From positions 310,001 to 374,000 of the forward strand of contig JBEVXH010000002.1 of the NCBI GenBank assembly GCA_040506195.1: DNA of 64,000 nucleotides. The letters are read 5' to 3'. The DNA comes from Thiodiazotropha sp040506195 (GTDB lineage Bacteria > Pseudomonadota > Gammaproteobacteria > Chromatiales > Chromatiaceae). Shown piece after piece: positions 9,119-17,971 of the stretch. The notes beneath the pieces are model-generated. The model was not told the DNA's origin, ran no database searches, and was given only the letters and a program-made list of their open reading frames with translations. A program made the position numbers and the translations under genes. Positions within the stretch are counted from its first letter, which is position 1; every line of letters begins with the position of its first letter.

Positions 9119-10243
9119 ATGTTAAAGAAACTGGTTTTCACGCTGATAGGTCTGGCTATCCTGATAGGCGTACCGACCCTCATCAAGTTGAAACAATTCG
9201 AAACCATGGGTGCGGCACAGATGGAGATGCCCCCCGAGACAGTGACCTCAGATCAGGTCCGTAGCCAGCGTTGGCCTAACACGGTGAGCGCAACTGGTTC
9301 GCTGGTCGCAGTTCAGGGGGTAATCGTCACCGCCGAACTGGGCGGCAAGATTGAAGAGATCTCCTTCAAATCGGGTAATCGAGTCAAGCAGGACGATCTG
9401 CTGGTCCGTATCGACGTCTCCGCAGAGCAGGCACAGCTCCGCTCAGCTGAGGCTGCAGCCAAACTGGCGCGTATCAACCTGGATCGTAGCCGGGATCTGC
9501 GCGCCAACAAGACCGTCTCTCAGGCCGACCTCGATACCGCCGAGGCCAGCTTCAAGCAGGCCACCGCCCAGGTTGACAATGTGCGCGCCACCATTGCCAA
9601 AAAGACTCTGCGCGCCCCCTTTGCCGGTCAGCTGGGACTACGCCAGGTCAATCTGGGACAGATCGTCGAGCAGGGCACACCTGTTGTGACCTTGCAAACC
9701 GTCGATCCGATCTATGTTGACTTCTCATTGCCTCAGCAGCAATTCTCCATCCTGGAAGCCGGCACCGAGGTGCAGGTGACAACCGATGCGGCCCCCGAAA
9801 AGATCTTCAACGGCAGGATCATCGCTGTGAATCCCGAGATCGATCAAATGACACGCAGCGTGCGCGTCAGGGCAACCCTGTCCAATCAGAGCGAACTGCT
9901 GCGTCCCGGCATGTTTGCCAACGTGGAGGTGATGCTGTCGGATGATGAGGAAGTGCTCGCCATCCCCGCCACCGCGGTGCTCTATGCGCCCTACGGCGAT
10001 ACCGTATTTGTTATCGACGAACTCGAGGATGAAAAGAGCGGTGAAAAACAGCTCGTACTGCGTCAGCAGGTGATCCGCCTTGGCGCCACCCGGGGCGATT
10101 TCGTTGCCGTGGTGACGGGGCTAGAGGAGGAGGAAAAGGTGGTCACCAGCGGTGTCTTCAAGCTGCGGCCGAAGATGGCGGTAGTCGTCGACAACACCCT
10201 GGCACCCGAAGCGAAGATGGAGCCCACCCCCGAGAATGAGTAG
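9119..10243 (+). CDS. RND efflux periplasmic adaptor (MFP)
   Basis: This 374-residue membrane-fusion protein has an N-terminal hydrophobic anchor (residues 5-22). A barrel-sandwich/lipoyl half follows (V-T-A-E-L-G-G-K-I-E-E-I), then a helical hairpin rich in Ala/Gln (about 100-160), the returning lipoyl half (R-A-P-F-A-G-Q-L-G), and beta-barrel and membrane-proximal domains. It bridges the inner-membrane pump to an outer-membrane channel. The pump gene starts 54 bp downstream on the same strand, forming an operon. No TolC-like channel gene is present nearby. The C-terminal tail is Pro/Glu-rich. Confidence 0.93.
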   Translation: MLKKLVFTLIGLAILIGVPTLIKLKQFETMGAAQMEMPPETVTSDQVRSQRWPNTVSATGSLVAVQGVIVTAELGGKIEEISFKSGNRVKQDDLLVRIDVSAEQAQLRSAEAAAKLARINLDRSRDLRANKTVSQADLDTAEASFKQATAQVDNVRATIAKKTLRAPFAGQLGLRQVNLGQIVEQGTPVVTLQTVDPIYVDFSLPQQQFSILEAGTEVQVTTDAAPEKIFNGRIIAVNPEIDQMTRSVRVRATLSNQSELLRPGMFANVEVMLSDDEEVLAIPATAVLYAPYGDTVFVIDELEDEKSGEKQLVLRQQVIRLGATRGDFVAVVTGLEEEEKVVTSGVFKLRPKMAVVVDNTLAPEAKMEPTPENE

Positions 10244-10297
10244 ATCCATCCAACGCTATGACGATGCGCCGTAAAACTTTGAGCAAGGGACTTTGAT

Positions 10298-13200
10298 ATG
10301 GCAAGGATGAAAGCCTTTACCGATCTGTTCATCCAGCGGCCGGTGGTTGCGATCGTGCTCAATCTGTTGATCGTCATAGCCGGTTTTCAGGCCTGGAACA
10401 GTCTCAACATCCGGCAATATCCGCGCAGTGACAACGCCACGGTCAATATCTCCACCGTCTATGTTGGCGCCAGCGCGGAGCTGGTGCGCGGCTTCATAAC
10501 CACGCCGCTGGAGCAGGCCATCGCTTCAGCCGACGGTATCGACTATATCGAATCGAAGAGCCTTCAGGGTTTCTCCATGATCAACGCCCGCCTGAAGCTT
10601 AACTACGAGCCTACCAAGGCTCTGGCGGAGATTACCGCCAAGGTGAACCAGGTGCGCAACGAACTGCCCGCCGAGGCCCAGGTGCCTGCAATCTCTGTAC
10701 AGTCGGCCGATTCGGAGTTCGCCGCAGCCTATATCAGCTTCGCTTCCGATATCCTTTCCCAGGCCGAGATCACCGACTATCTGATCCGTGTCATACAGCC
10801 ACGCCTGGCCGCCGTTGCGGGGGTTCAGCGCGCCGAGATATTCGGCGCCCGCACCTTCGCCATGCGCATCTGGCTAAAGCCGGACAAGATGGCCGCCTAT
10901 CACGTCAGCCCGGCACAGGTGCGCCAGGCACTGGCCGCCAACAATTTTCTTGCCGCTGTCGGCAGCACCAAGGGTTCCCTGGTCCAGGTCACCCTGACGG
11001 CCAACACGGATCTCCACACGGTGGAGGAGTTCGAACGCCTGGTGATCCGGCAGCAGGATGACGCCATTGTTCGCCTGAAGGATATCGCCGAGGTCACCCT
11101 CGGTGCCGAAGATTACGACACCACGGTCAGCTACCTGGGCCAGACCGCCGTCTTCATGGGCATCTTTCCCCTGCCCACCGCCAACACCATCGATGTCATA
11201 AAACGGGTGCGCACGGAGATCGATGCCATATCCCGCGACCTGCCGACTGGCCTCGAGGTGGAGCTCGGCTACGACGCCTCTGAATATATCGCCAATGCCA
11301 TCACCGAGGTCACCAAGACCCTGGGCGATACCCTGATGATCGTCATCGTTGTCATCTTCCTCTTCATGGGCTCGATGCGTTCCGCCCTGGTGCCTATGTT
11401 CGCGATACCGGTTTCGCTGATCGGCAGCATCTTTCTGATGCAGATTTTCGGCTTCTCCCTCAACCTGCTCACCCTGCTGGCCATCGTACTCTCCGTCGGC
11501 CTGGTGGTGGACGACGCCATTGTCATGGTGGAAAACATCGAGCGCCATCTGCGGGAGGGTCGCAGTAAGCGGGAGGCGGCCCTGCTAGGCGCACGCGAGC
11601 TGGTGGGGCCGGTCATCGCCATGACCATCACCCTGGCGGCGGTCTATATACCGATCGCCATGCAGGGAGGGCTCACCGGCGCCCTGTTTCGCGAGTTCGC
11701 CCTTACCCTGGCCGGCACCGTCACCATCTCCGGCTTTGTCGCACTGACCCTTTCGCCGATGATGTCCTCCCACATGCTTCGCAGCGCCGCGGACGAGGAG
11801 AAGGGCTTCACCGGCTGGGTCAATCACCACTTCGATCGCATGCGACTGGCCTACGGCCGCCTGATCGATAACACCCTGGACGCCCGCCCCTTCGTCTATG
11901 TGATATGGCTCGCTGTCGCCGCGGCGGCCTTTCCCCTCTACAACATGTCGCCCAAGGAGCTGGCGCCCGGCGAGGATCAGAGCGTTATCTTCGGCGTGAT
12001 CAACGCATCGGCCAACGCCACCGCCAATCAGAAGGAGTTTTACGGCAAGGCCGTCGAGCAGGCTTTCCTGAGTACGGAGGAGGTGGATCTCACCTTTCAG
12101 ATCCTGCTCGCCCCCTCCGTCGGCGCCCTCTACGATACCGACGGCTTCTCCGGCATGGTGGTCAAGCCATGGCACAATCCACGTGAGCGCACTGTCTTCG
12201 AGATCATACCCGAGATTCAGGCCAAGCTGTCGCAGATCCCGGGCTTCCAGATCTTCGCCACCACACCCCCCGCCCTGCCTGGCGGCAGCAACTTCCCCGT
12301 CGAATTCATCATCGCTTCCACCGGGGACGCCAAGCGGTTGCTCGACTTCGCCCAACAGATACAGGGCAAGGCTGCGGAAAGCGGGATGTTCCACTTTCCA
12401 CCCCTGATCGACCTCAAATACGATCAGCCCCAGGCCCAGGTGGTATTGGACCGGGACAAGATCGGCGCCCTCGGACTCGATCTGAATCAGGTCGGCAACG
12501 ACATGGCCGCCGCCCTGGGTGGCGACTACGTCAACCGTTTCAATATCGCGGGGCGCAGTTATAAGGTGATTCCGCAGATCGAGCGCGCCCAGCGGCTCAA
12601 TCCGGAACAGCTTACCGAGATCTATATCGACGGCCCGCAAGGCCAACTGATCCCGCTGAGCAGCGTGGCACACATCGAAAACAGCACGGTGCCCCGCTCC
12701 CTCAACCGTTTCCAGCAGCTCAACTCGGTGAAGCTCTCAGGCATGACCAATCGTACTCTCGACGATGCCCTCAGCGTGCTGGAAGAGGCGGCGCGGGAGA
12801 TCCTGCCACCCGGCTACACCATCGACTACACCGGTGAGTCGCGCCAACTGCGCCATGAGGGCAACAAGTTCCTGCCCGCCTTTTCCCTGGCCATCGTGAT
12901 GATCTTCATGGCGCTGGCGGTGCAGTTCAACTCATTCCGCGACCCGCTGATCATCCTCCTGGGTTCAGTGCCGCTGGCGATGTTCGGCGCCCTGATCTTC
13001 ACCTTCCTGAAGATGCCCAATCCCAACATGCCCTTCTGGACCAGTGGCTGGACCACTACTCTCAATATCTATGCCCAGGTCGGACTGGTGACCCTGGTCG
13101 GCCTGATCGCGAAGAACGGCATCCTCATCGTCGAATTCGCCAACAAACTGCAAGAAAGAGGATTATCAAAGATCAGCGCCGTGCGTGAGGCGGCCATGAC

Positions 13201-13465
13201 CCGTCTGCGCCCGGTATTGATGACGACCGTGGCGACGGTTGCCGGTCACTTTCCCCTGATCCTGGTAACCGGCGCCGGCGCCGCAGCGCGCAACTCCATC
13301 GGCCTGGTACTGGTCGGCGGCATGGCCATCGGTACGCTATTCACCCTCTTCGTGCTGCCGTCGATCTATGTCCTGCTGGCAAAGGAGCATACGAACGTAG
13401 CGTCTGATGAGGAACCTGCCGGTGAAGCAGCGGCTAATGCAGAGCCAGTACTCAGTAGCAACTAA
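10298..13465 (+). CDS. RND-family efflux pump, HAE1 type
   Basis: This 1055-residue inner-membrane transporter has the AcrB-like duplicated organisation: an N-terminal helix (F-I-Q-R-P-V-V-A), a large periplasmic porter loop, a helix block with V-G-L-V-V-D-D-A-I-V-M-V-E-N, a second loop, and a second helix block. The paired Asp (D-D) in helix 4 are the proton-relay residues. Length matches the family (about 1030-1060). It expels hydrophobic or amphiphilic compounds using the proton gradient; substrates are unpredictable. High local GC explains the long spurious open frames on the opposite strand. Confidence 0.95.
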   Translation: MARMKAFTDLFIQRPVVAIVLNLLIVIAGFQAWNSLNIRQYPRSDNATVNISTVYVGASAELVRGFITTPLEQAIASADGIDYIESKSLQGFSMINARLKLNYEPTKALAEITAKVNQVRNELPAEAQVPAISVQSADSEFAAAYISFASDILSQAEITDYLIRVIQPRLAAVAGVQRAEIFGARTFAMRIWLKPDKMAAYHVSPAQVRQALAANNFLAAVGSTKGSLVQVTLTANTDLHTVEEFERLVIRQQDDAIVRLKDIAEVTLGAEDYDTTVSYLGQTAVFMGIFPLPTANTIDVIKRVRTEIDAISRDLPTGLEVELGYDASEYIANAITEVTKTLGDTLMIVIVVIFLFMGSMRSALVPMFAIPVSLIGSIFLMQIFGFSLNLLTLLAIVLSVGLVVDDAIVMVENIERHLREGRSKREAALLGARELVGPVIAMTITLAAVYIPIAMQGGLTGALFREFALTLAGTVTISGFVALTLSPMMSSHMLRSAADEEKGFTGWVNHHFDRMRLAYGRLIDNTLDARPFVYVIWLAVAAAAFPLYNMSPKELAPGEDQSVIFGVINASANATANQKEFYGKAVEQAFLSTEEVDLTFQILLAPSVGALYDTDGFSGMVVKPWHNPRERTVFEIIPEIQAKLSQIPGFQIFATTPPALPGGSNFPVEFIIASTGDAKRLLDFAQQIQGKAAESGMFHFPPLIDLKYDQPQAQVVLDRDKIGALGLDLNQVGNDMAAALGGDYVNRFNIAGRSYKVIPQIERAQRLNPEQLTEIYIDGPQGQLIPLSSVAHIENSTVPRSLNRFQQLNSVKLSGMTNRTLDDALSVLEEAAREILPPGYTIDYTGESRQLRHEGNKFLPAFSLAIVMIFMALAVQFNSFRDPLIILLGSVPLAMFGALIFTFLKMPNPNMPFWTSGWTTTLNIYAQVGLVTLVGLIAKNGILIVEFANKLQERGLSKISAVREAAMTRLRPVLMTTVATVAGHFPLILVTGAGAAARNSIGLVLVGGMAIGTLFTLFVLPSIYVLLAKEHTNVASDEEPAGEAAANAEPVLSSN

Positions 13466-13550
13466 GCTCTAAACAGTTCATGCGCATAGGAATACCTTTT
13501 GTATTGATTTGCGGTTATAGGCGTTCATTTGCGGCTTGTTCATTTTCCTT

Positions 13551-13574
13551 GTTCCCACGCTCCTGCATGGGAAC
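13551..13574. repeat. REP-like palindrome, copy 1
   Basis: GTTCCCA and TGGGAAC form a perfect 7-bp inverted repeat around a 10-base loop containing CGCTCC. The inner sequence matches, in reverse orientation, the palindrome at 59606-59627. It lies between convergent genes, the usual place for extragenic palindromes. Confidence 0.6.
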
Positions 13575-13608
13575 GCAAATGACGTGAAACAACAGGGTGA
13601 GGTATCGA

Positions 13609-13630
13609 TTCCCACGGAGGACCGCGGGAA
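13609..13630. repeat. REP-like palindrome, copy 2
   Basis: TTCCCACGG and CCGCGGGAA pair around AGGA with one mismatched pair. It lies about 35 bp from copy 1 and shares the TTCCCACG core, so the two probably belong to one extragenic repeat family. Confidence 0.45.
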
Positions 13631-13710
13631 CCGGAGCAATGCCGAGTCGGCTTCAAACAGTGATCGAGCCTGATAGGTGAAGAGGAGTGAAAGCTCGATA
13701 ACGAGATAGC

Positions 13711-14442
13711 TCAAAGCCCCCATACCAATGATAGATTGTACTTGAAATCGCTCCTCTCGGTGCCGGGGGCGGCCAGGGAATCGTACTCGTTGATCAAACC
13801 GATCTTCACTGCCAGTGTTCCCTGTTCCGCCATGACCATCTTCCAGTTGAAGGCGCTAATATTACGGTATTCACCGTGCTCCTCCAGGCTCGGATAGAAG
13901 GTGGTCTTGAAGTCCACCGATTCCCGTTCGGAGATAGCCCAGGCCGCTTCCAACCCAAGGGTAGCTTCCTGGGTAAACTCCTCATCGATACCGCCATAGG
14001 TCTTGTTGCCACCAAGACCGGCGCGGCCAATCAGGTGCCAGGCATCGTCATGGATAAACACATAACCGACACCACCCGAGCCTGACAGCCGATAGTCCCA
14101 ATCCTTGAACTCATCCCAATCGTAGCGACCCTGTGCAAAGGTGAACCAGGGGCTGTCATGCCAATACCAATCCTTCAGCAGATCGGCAAAAAACTGATTC
14201 CGCGAGTCCTCACCGTCGCTCTTTGCCTTGTCATAGGCGGTTACGAGTTTCCAGGCATGATTCGTATTTTTATAACCGCCGCTATAGCCTGCATGGACAT
14301 TGATCGATTCGGAGTTCCCCGTAGCGCCGTTGAGACCCGCCTCCAACTCATGCTTCCATCTCACCTCCTCAGCGAACAGGGAGGCGGAGATTGCGGTGAG
14401 AGAGCAAAGTGCCAGTGTAGTAAATCGATGCCTGTCAGACAT
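13711..14442 (-). CDS. DUF481-family outer-membrane protein
   Basis: This 243-residue exported protein has a signal peptide (cleavage near S-L-F-A-E) followed by alternating amphipathic beta strands. Features of DUF481 (YdiY-like salt-induced outer-membrane proteins) are visible: E-L-E-A-G-L-N-G-A-T-G-N-S-E near the mature start, W-Y-W-H-D-S-P-W-F-T-F-A-Q-G-R-Y-D-W-D-E mid-protein, and a terminal strand ending in aromatic/Leu residues (S-L-V-W-G-L). It is predicted to form a small outer-membrane beta barrel. Function in this family is poorly defined. Confidence 0.85.
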   Translation of the reverse strand: MSDRHRFTTLALCSLTAISASLFAEEVRWKHELEAGLNGATGNSESINVHAGYSGGYKNTNHAWKLVTAYDKAKSDGEDSRNQFFADLLKDWYWHDSPWFTFAQGRYDWDEFKDWDYRLSGSGGVGYVFIHDDAWHLIGRAGLGGNKTYGGIDEEFTQEATLGLEAAWAISERESVDFKTTFYPSLEEHGEYRNISAFNWKMVMAEQGTLAVKIGLINEYDSLAAPGTERSDFKYNLSLVWGL

Positions 14443-14572
14443 ATGCGAGAACTGTTCCGAGTTATTGTCGATGTTTTAGAGCCTGTTAACACTACGACAG
14501 TCTATCAGATTCAGGCATCAGATCATCAAGCTCAACACACAAGCATGCCCGGTTGTCCTTAAAAAAATCGCT

Positions 14573-14947
14573 TCAACCCTCCATTAGATCCACTTCTACT
14601 ATATTGCTGGCAAAGTCATGATAGACGGCACCGACCTGCTTGGCCATGGAATCCGGAAAGGCATGAAGTTCATCTGATTCCAAGGTATTGATGATCGCCT
14701 GGGGAACGAGCTCCGCTGGCTCTGCGATTTCACCCAGCTCGGCATGCGCGGCCATATCCGTCGCAATTAGGCCTGGGTATACGCTGACCACCTGAGTACC
14801 CTGCTCCTTGAGAACGTCTCGCAGGCCCTGGGTAATGGAGCAGGATACCGCCTTCGACGCCGAGTAAGTGGCGAAATCCGCAAAGTTCTTCATGGAAGCG
14901 ACGGAGTTGAGCTGTACCAGCGCACCACCAAGAGTGGGTACAGGCAA
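14573..14947 (-). pseudogene. C-terminal fragment of a short-chain dehydrogenase/reductase
   Basis: This 124-residue frame begins inside an SDR. It has the catalytic region N-S-V-A-S followed by Y-S-A-S-K (Tyr-x3-Lys) and the V-Y-P-G-L-I-A-T-D-M segment. It lacks the N-terminal half with the TGxxxGxG cofactor motif and the N-A-G motif. Intact SDRs are about 230-260 residues. No matching N-terminal half exists in the 30 bases before the next gene, so the fragment was probably created by a deletion at that junction. A functional product is unlikely. Confidence 0.65.
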
Positions 14948-14977
14948 AAACCTAATCCGGCACGTCCCTACATTTTT

Positions 14978-16570
14978 TTACTGCTTTTTTATTTCCAGGA
15001 TAGATACACTCTTGCCACCAATTTCATGAACAACAATGCGGTTATTGTTTGTATCAGCAATAAACAATGTCTTGTCATGCAGTGCCAGGCCACCTGGCTC
15101 ATTCAACTGAAACTGGCCGTTTACGGTACTGAGAAAGCCCGGCCTGCCATCGCCTATTATCGATTTAACCACATCCTTCCCAAGATCAACGATTTTGATT
15201 TTATGATTATATGTGTCCGCCAGGATAACCGAATGTTCACCGTCCACTGCAATGCCCAACACGTGTTGCAGTTTCGCTTCGTGCAATCTTCCATCCACAT
15301 CACCGAAATCGAACAAACCCTTGCCCATCAATGTCTCCACGACTTCGTCTTTCAGGTGAATGCGCCTAATCGCCGAGGCTTCTGAATCGGCAATATATAA
15401 CCAGTCTCCGAAAAGACTCAAACCACTTGGCTGGCTGAACGTGGCTTTTTCGATATCTCCATCAGCGATACCTTCGCGTCCCGATCCAGCGAAATGAATG
15501 AGTTGTTTTGATGCGGTATTGTAAATCCATATCTGGTGGCTGCCCGCCATTGCGATGAAGAGTCGGTCATCCCTGAGTGCCAGCGCCCAAGGTGACGCCA
15601 TACCAATCGATGTAGCCTTATAATAGCCTTCACGTTTTCTTTCCAGGGCCCCATTACCTGCAACGGTCGTCACTGTTTTTTCTATCAGGTCAATATATCG
15701 TATGGTGTGATTCCCCGTATCGGCCACATAGATCCCGTTGCCGTCAAAGGCAAGACCTTGAGGCATGTTGAATCTTGCCCGGCTAAAACCGCCGTCCTCG
15801 TTTCCAGCCTCTTCCACCCCTATGACATGCTGTATTTGTCCCTGATGATCTGTCACAAGAATACGATTATGTAGCGTATCGCTTATCGCCAGATGGGTGT
15901 CGGACACCGCAATCTTACCAGGCGCAGCCAAGGGAGTTGGTTTACTGTTCTCACGTTCCAGTCGTAGAGGAATTGGAGTGAGGTTAAGGATACTCTTATG
16001 CTGTTCGAGCAGTTCAGTGATTTTGTTATCTATCGGCTGGTATTTTCCTTCACCCGTCACCCGTCCCAGCACTTCTCCGGCAGGATCGATAAATACCCGG
16101 GTGGGCCATGCACGCATGCCGTAATAGCCTGCCAACAGTGAATCGACATCGTTTACGACGGGATGGTCGACACCATACCTGATTACGATACTCCTGAGTG
16201 TATCGAGATTCTTTTCATTATCGAATTTCGGTGTGTGCACCCCAATAACCAAGAGCTGATCCCCATACTTTTTTTCCAGCTTCTTCAAGTCAGCCAGCAC
16301 ATGAACGCAGTTGATACACCCGTAAGTCCAAAAGTCCAGAATAACGACCTTTCCCAACATGTCGTCAAATGTCAGAGGCCTCTCAACGTTCAACCATGGC
16401 ATGCCTGGCGCAAACTCCGCGCTGGTATCGACAAGATCTCTCTGAAATTCATCACTCTGCCCGTGATCCGCAGTCTCTGAAGAGCAGCCGTTAAAGCTCA
16501 AGAGCGCTAATAGAAACAGCGACCATTGCAACCTGCGATATACGAATAACGGATTGCCACTGTCAATCAT
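14978..16570 (-). CDS. Thioredoxin-like plus NHL-repeat lipoprotein
   Basis: This 530-residue lipoprotein has a leader ending in F-N-G-C (lipobox). It then has a TlpA/redoxin-like domain (about residues 50-185) with the redox motif C-I-N-C in W-T-Y-G-C-I-N-C. The C-terminal 320 residues carry NHL repeats, for example G-I-Y-V-A-D-T-G-N-H-T-I-R and L-F-I-A-D-T-N-N-N-R-I, predicted to form a beta propeller. The arrangement resembles NHLRC2-like proteins. A periplasmic disulfide or redox role is inferred. It sits 136 bp after the ferredoxin gene on the same strand and may belong to the molybdoenzyme cluster. Confidence 0.88.
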   Translation of the reverse strand: MIDSGNPLFVYRRLQWSLFLLALLSFNGCSSETADHGQSDEFQRDLVDTSAEFAPGMPWLNVERPLTFDDMLGKVVILDFWTYGCINCVHVLADLKKLEKKYGDQLLVIGVHTPKFDNEKNLDTLRSIVIRYGVDHPVVNDVDSLLAGYYGMRAWPTRVFIDPAGEVLGRVTGEGKYQPIDNKITELLEQHKSILNLTPIPLRLERENSKPTPLAAPGKIAVSDTHLAISDTLHNRILVTDHQGQIQHVIGVEEAGNEDGGFSRARFNMPQGLAFDGNGIYVADTGNHTIRYIDLIEKTVTTVAGNGALERKREGYYKATSIGMASPWALALRDDRLFIAMAGSHQIWIYNTASKQLIHFAGSGREGIADGDIEKATFSQPSGLSLFGDWLYIADSEASAIRRIHLKDEVVETLMGKGLFDFGDVDGRLHEAKLQHVLGIAVDGEHSVILADTYNHKIKIVDLGKDVVKSIIGDGRPGFLSTVNGQFQLNEPGGLALHDKTLFIADTNNNRIVVHEIGGKSVSILEIKKQ

Positions 16571-16706
16571 TTACTTTATTGCCCTGAATAGCCACTCCTG
16601 GCCACAAGTAGAGCATAGGGAGCCTGATATGTCTTTAGCCGGTTATAAGATGTTATGAATTCTTTATATTTTGAGAAGGCCCCATAATTACCTGAAAAAA
16701 AGCGCC

Positions 16707-17783
16707 TTATTCCATGACCTGATAAAGGTTATTATGATGGTTGACTTGAGCGCAAATTCTGCAATGTGTTTTCGATCGCGTGCCGCTTTCTACCGGCATA
16801 TGCGCCTGGTTGCCACAGCACGAACATTTTATCGGCGCTAAGATAAGATCCTGCATATCCAATTGCGACCACTGTATGATCGATATGGCTTGTGCATTGC
16901 ATATATCCTGACAGATACCACAGCCGGTACATGCCAGCGGCTCCATTCGGTAAAACATCTGTTCACTGTTTTCAGTGAGTATTATTGCGCCATGAGGGCA
17001 GATCCTGATACAGGCATCACAGCCATTGCATTTAAAGGCATCAATTTGCGGCACATACGGCCAAATTGAAGACCCGCCTCTCTCCGGCAACAACTCTCCT
17101 GGTGCTGGAAATTCATCAGCTTCCGTTTCATACAGCTTGAATATGGCTGATGCGGCCTGAACGCCGCCATCGATCATTCCCCTCAAAAATCCTCTGCGAC
17201 TAAGCTTGGATGCCGCGTCATCAGCAATCAGGAGAGAACTGATACGCAGCCACTTATTGCCACTCAATAGGCGATAACCGATAGGTTCATTCAAATCATC
17301 GGAAAGTGCCGGATTGATCCGATCGACTCTTTCAAAGAACGTTTCCCCACTGTTGCGTTGACACTCTGAGCAATTGCCCGTTGCCACTAGCCACTCATAA
17401 TATCCCAGCCGATACAACTTAAGAATATCGTGTATGCCAATGAGATGGATACAGGGGATGGTGCCTTTCTGCCGGGTAAATCCCACCTCTTCACAGGCAC
17501 ACAACGCGATCTTCCCCTGTTTCCATTCACCAATAAGAATCTCATATTGAAATGAGATCGCCCCTTCAGGACAAACAGGCGCACACAAACCGCACCCGTC
17601 ACAGAGTGTGATATCGAGTTGCAACGCATCATCATCCAAGGACCATGCATGCTGTGGACAGGCATCCACACATGATGAACAGCTCGCCACCTCTACCCTT
17701 ACGTGGACACAACGCCCTGAAATCACATCCGGCAATCCCTCTTCTTGTCGGATACGTTCGAACAATTCTTTGAAGTGAACCAT
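16707..17783 (-). CDS. Multi-cluster 4Fe-4S ferredoxin protein
   Basis: This 358-residue cytoplasmic protein has two pairs of 4Fe-4S motifs. The N-terminal pair is C-S-S-C-V-D-A-C-P and C-D-G-C-G-L-C-A-P-V-C-P (about residues 35-72). The C-terminal pair is C-N-G-C-D-A-C-I-R-I-C-P and C-T-G-C-G-I-C-Q-D-I-C (about 253-295). Between them is C-S-E-C (about 138). The end carries two more pairs (C-S-C-C and C-R-I-C) that could form a zinc ribbon or rubredoxin-like site. No signal peptide is seen. It probably shuttles electrons for the neighbouring molybdoenzyme or its assembly, similar in spirit to NapF. That role is inference. Confidence 0.82.
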   Translation of the reverse strand: MVHFKELFERIRQEEGLPDVISGRCVHVRVEVASCSSCVDACPQHAWSLDDDALQLDITLCDGCGLCAPVCPEGAISFQYEILIGEWKQGKIALCACEEVGFTRQKGTIPCIHLIGIHDILKLYRLGYYEWLVATGNCSECQRNSGETFFERVDRINPALSDDLNEPIGYRLLSGNKWLRISSLLIADDAASKLSRRGFLRGMIDGGVQAASAIFKLYETEADEFPAPGELLPERGGSSIWPYVPQIDAFKCNGCDACIRICPHGAIILTENSEQMFYRMEPLACTGCGICQDICNAQAISIIQWSQLDMQDLILAPIKCSCCGNQAHMPVESGTRSKTHCRICAQVNHHNNLYQVME

Positions 17784-17813
17784 TAGCCTGATAAAGAGAT
17801 GCAGCTTGATATT

Positions 17814-17930
17814 CTATTTTTTGAGGCTTCTTAGACCCGCAGCAACACCCGCAAGGGTACCTTGTGAGTTGAAAACCGACAGTGTTGCAAGGGATGATAG
17901 AGCCACCCAATGTCTTTTATCCAATTTCAT
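17814..17930 (-). CDS. 38-residue small protein in the molybdoenzyme operon
   Basis: The ATG at 17930 is preceded by TAGGAGAG, a strong Shine-Dalgarno at good spacing, which makes this frame more credible than the longer one reading through it. The product starts M-K-L-D-K-R-H-W, then has a moderately hydrophobic stretch (V-A-L-S-S-L-A-T-L-S-V-F) and ends R-S-L-K-K. It sits between the chaperone and ferredoxin genes, 41 bp after the former and 30 bp before the latter. The leader-like N-terminus and basic tail are compatible with a small membrane-associated or assembly peptide. I do not recognise a family. Confidence 0.5.
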   Translation of the reverse strand: MKLDKRHWVALSSLATLSVFNSQGTLAGVAAGLRSLKK

Positions 17931-17971
17931 TCGATACTCTCCTAAAGCATATTCCTTGACCAGACCGGAAC

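Larger units (their letters stand above)
13466..13710. other. Convergent intergenic region with REP-like palindromes
   Basis: This spacer separates two convergent genes and carries two palindromic units described separately. No coding sequence is supported. Confidence 0.5.

Noticed and set aside
10874..11548. Second long minus-strand frame inside the RND pump gene
   Set aside because: Low-complexity Asp/His/Gly-rich translation, typical of an antisense shadow.
11585..12673. Long minus-strand open frame (362 codons) inside the RND pump gene
   Set aside because: Arises from GC-rich codon bias of the pump gene; no ribosome site and no recognisable domain.
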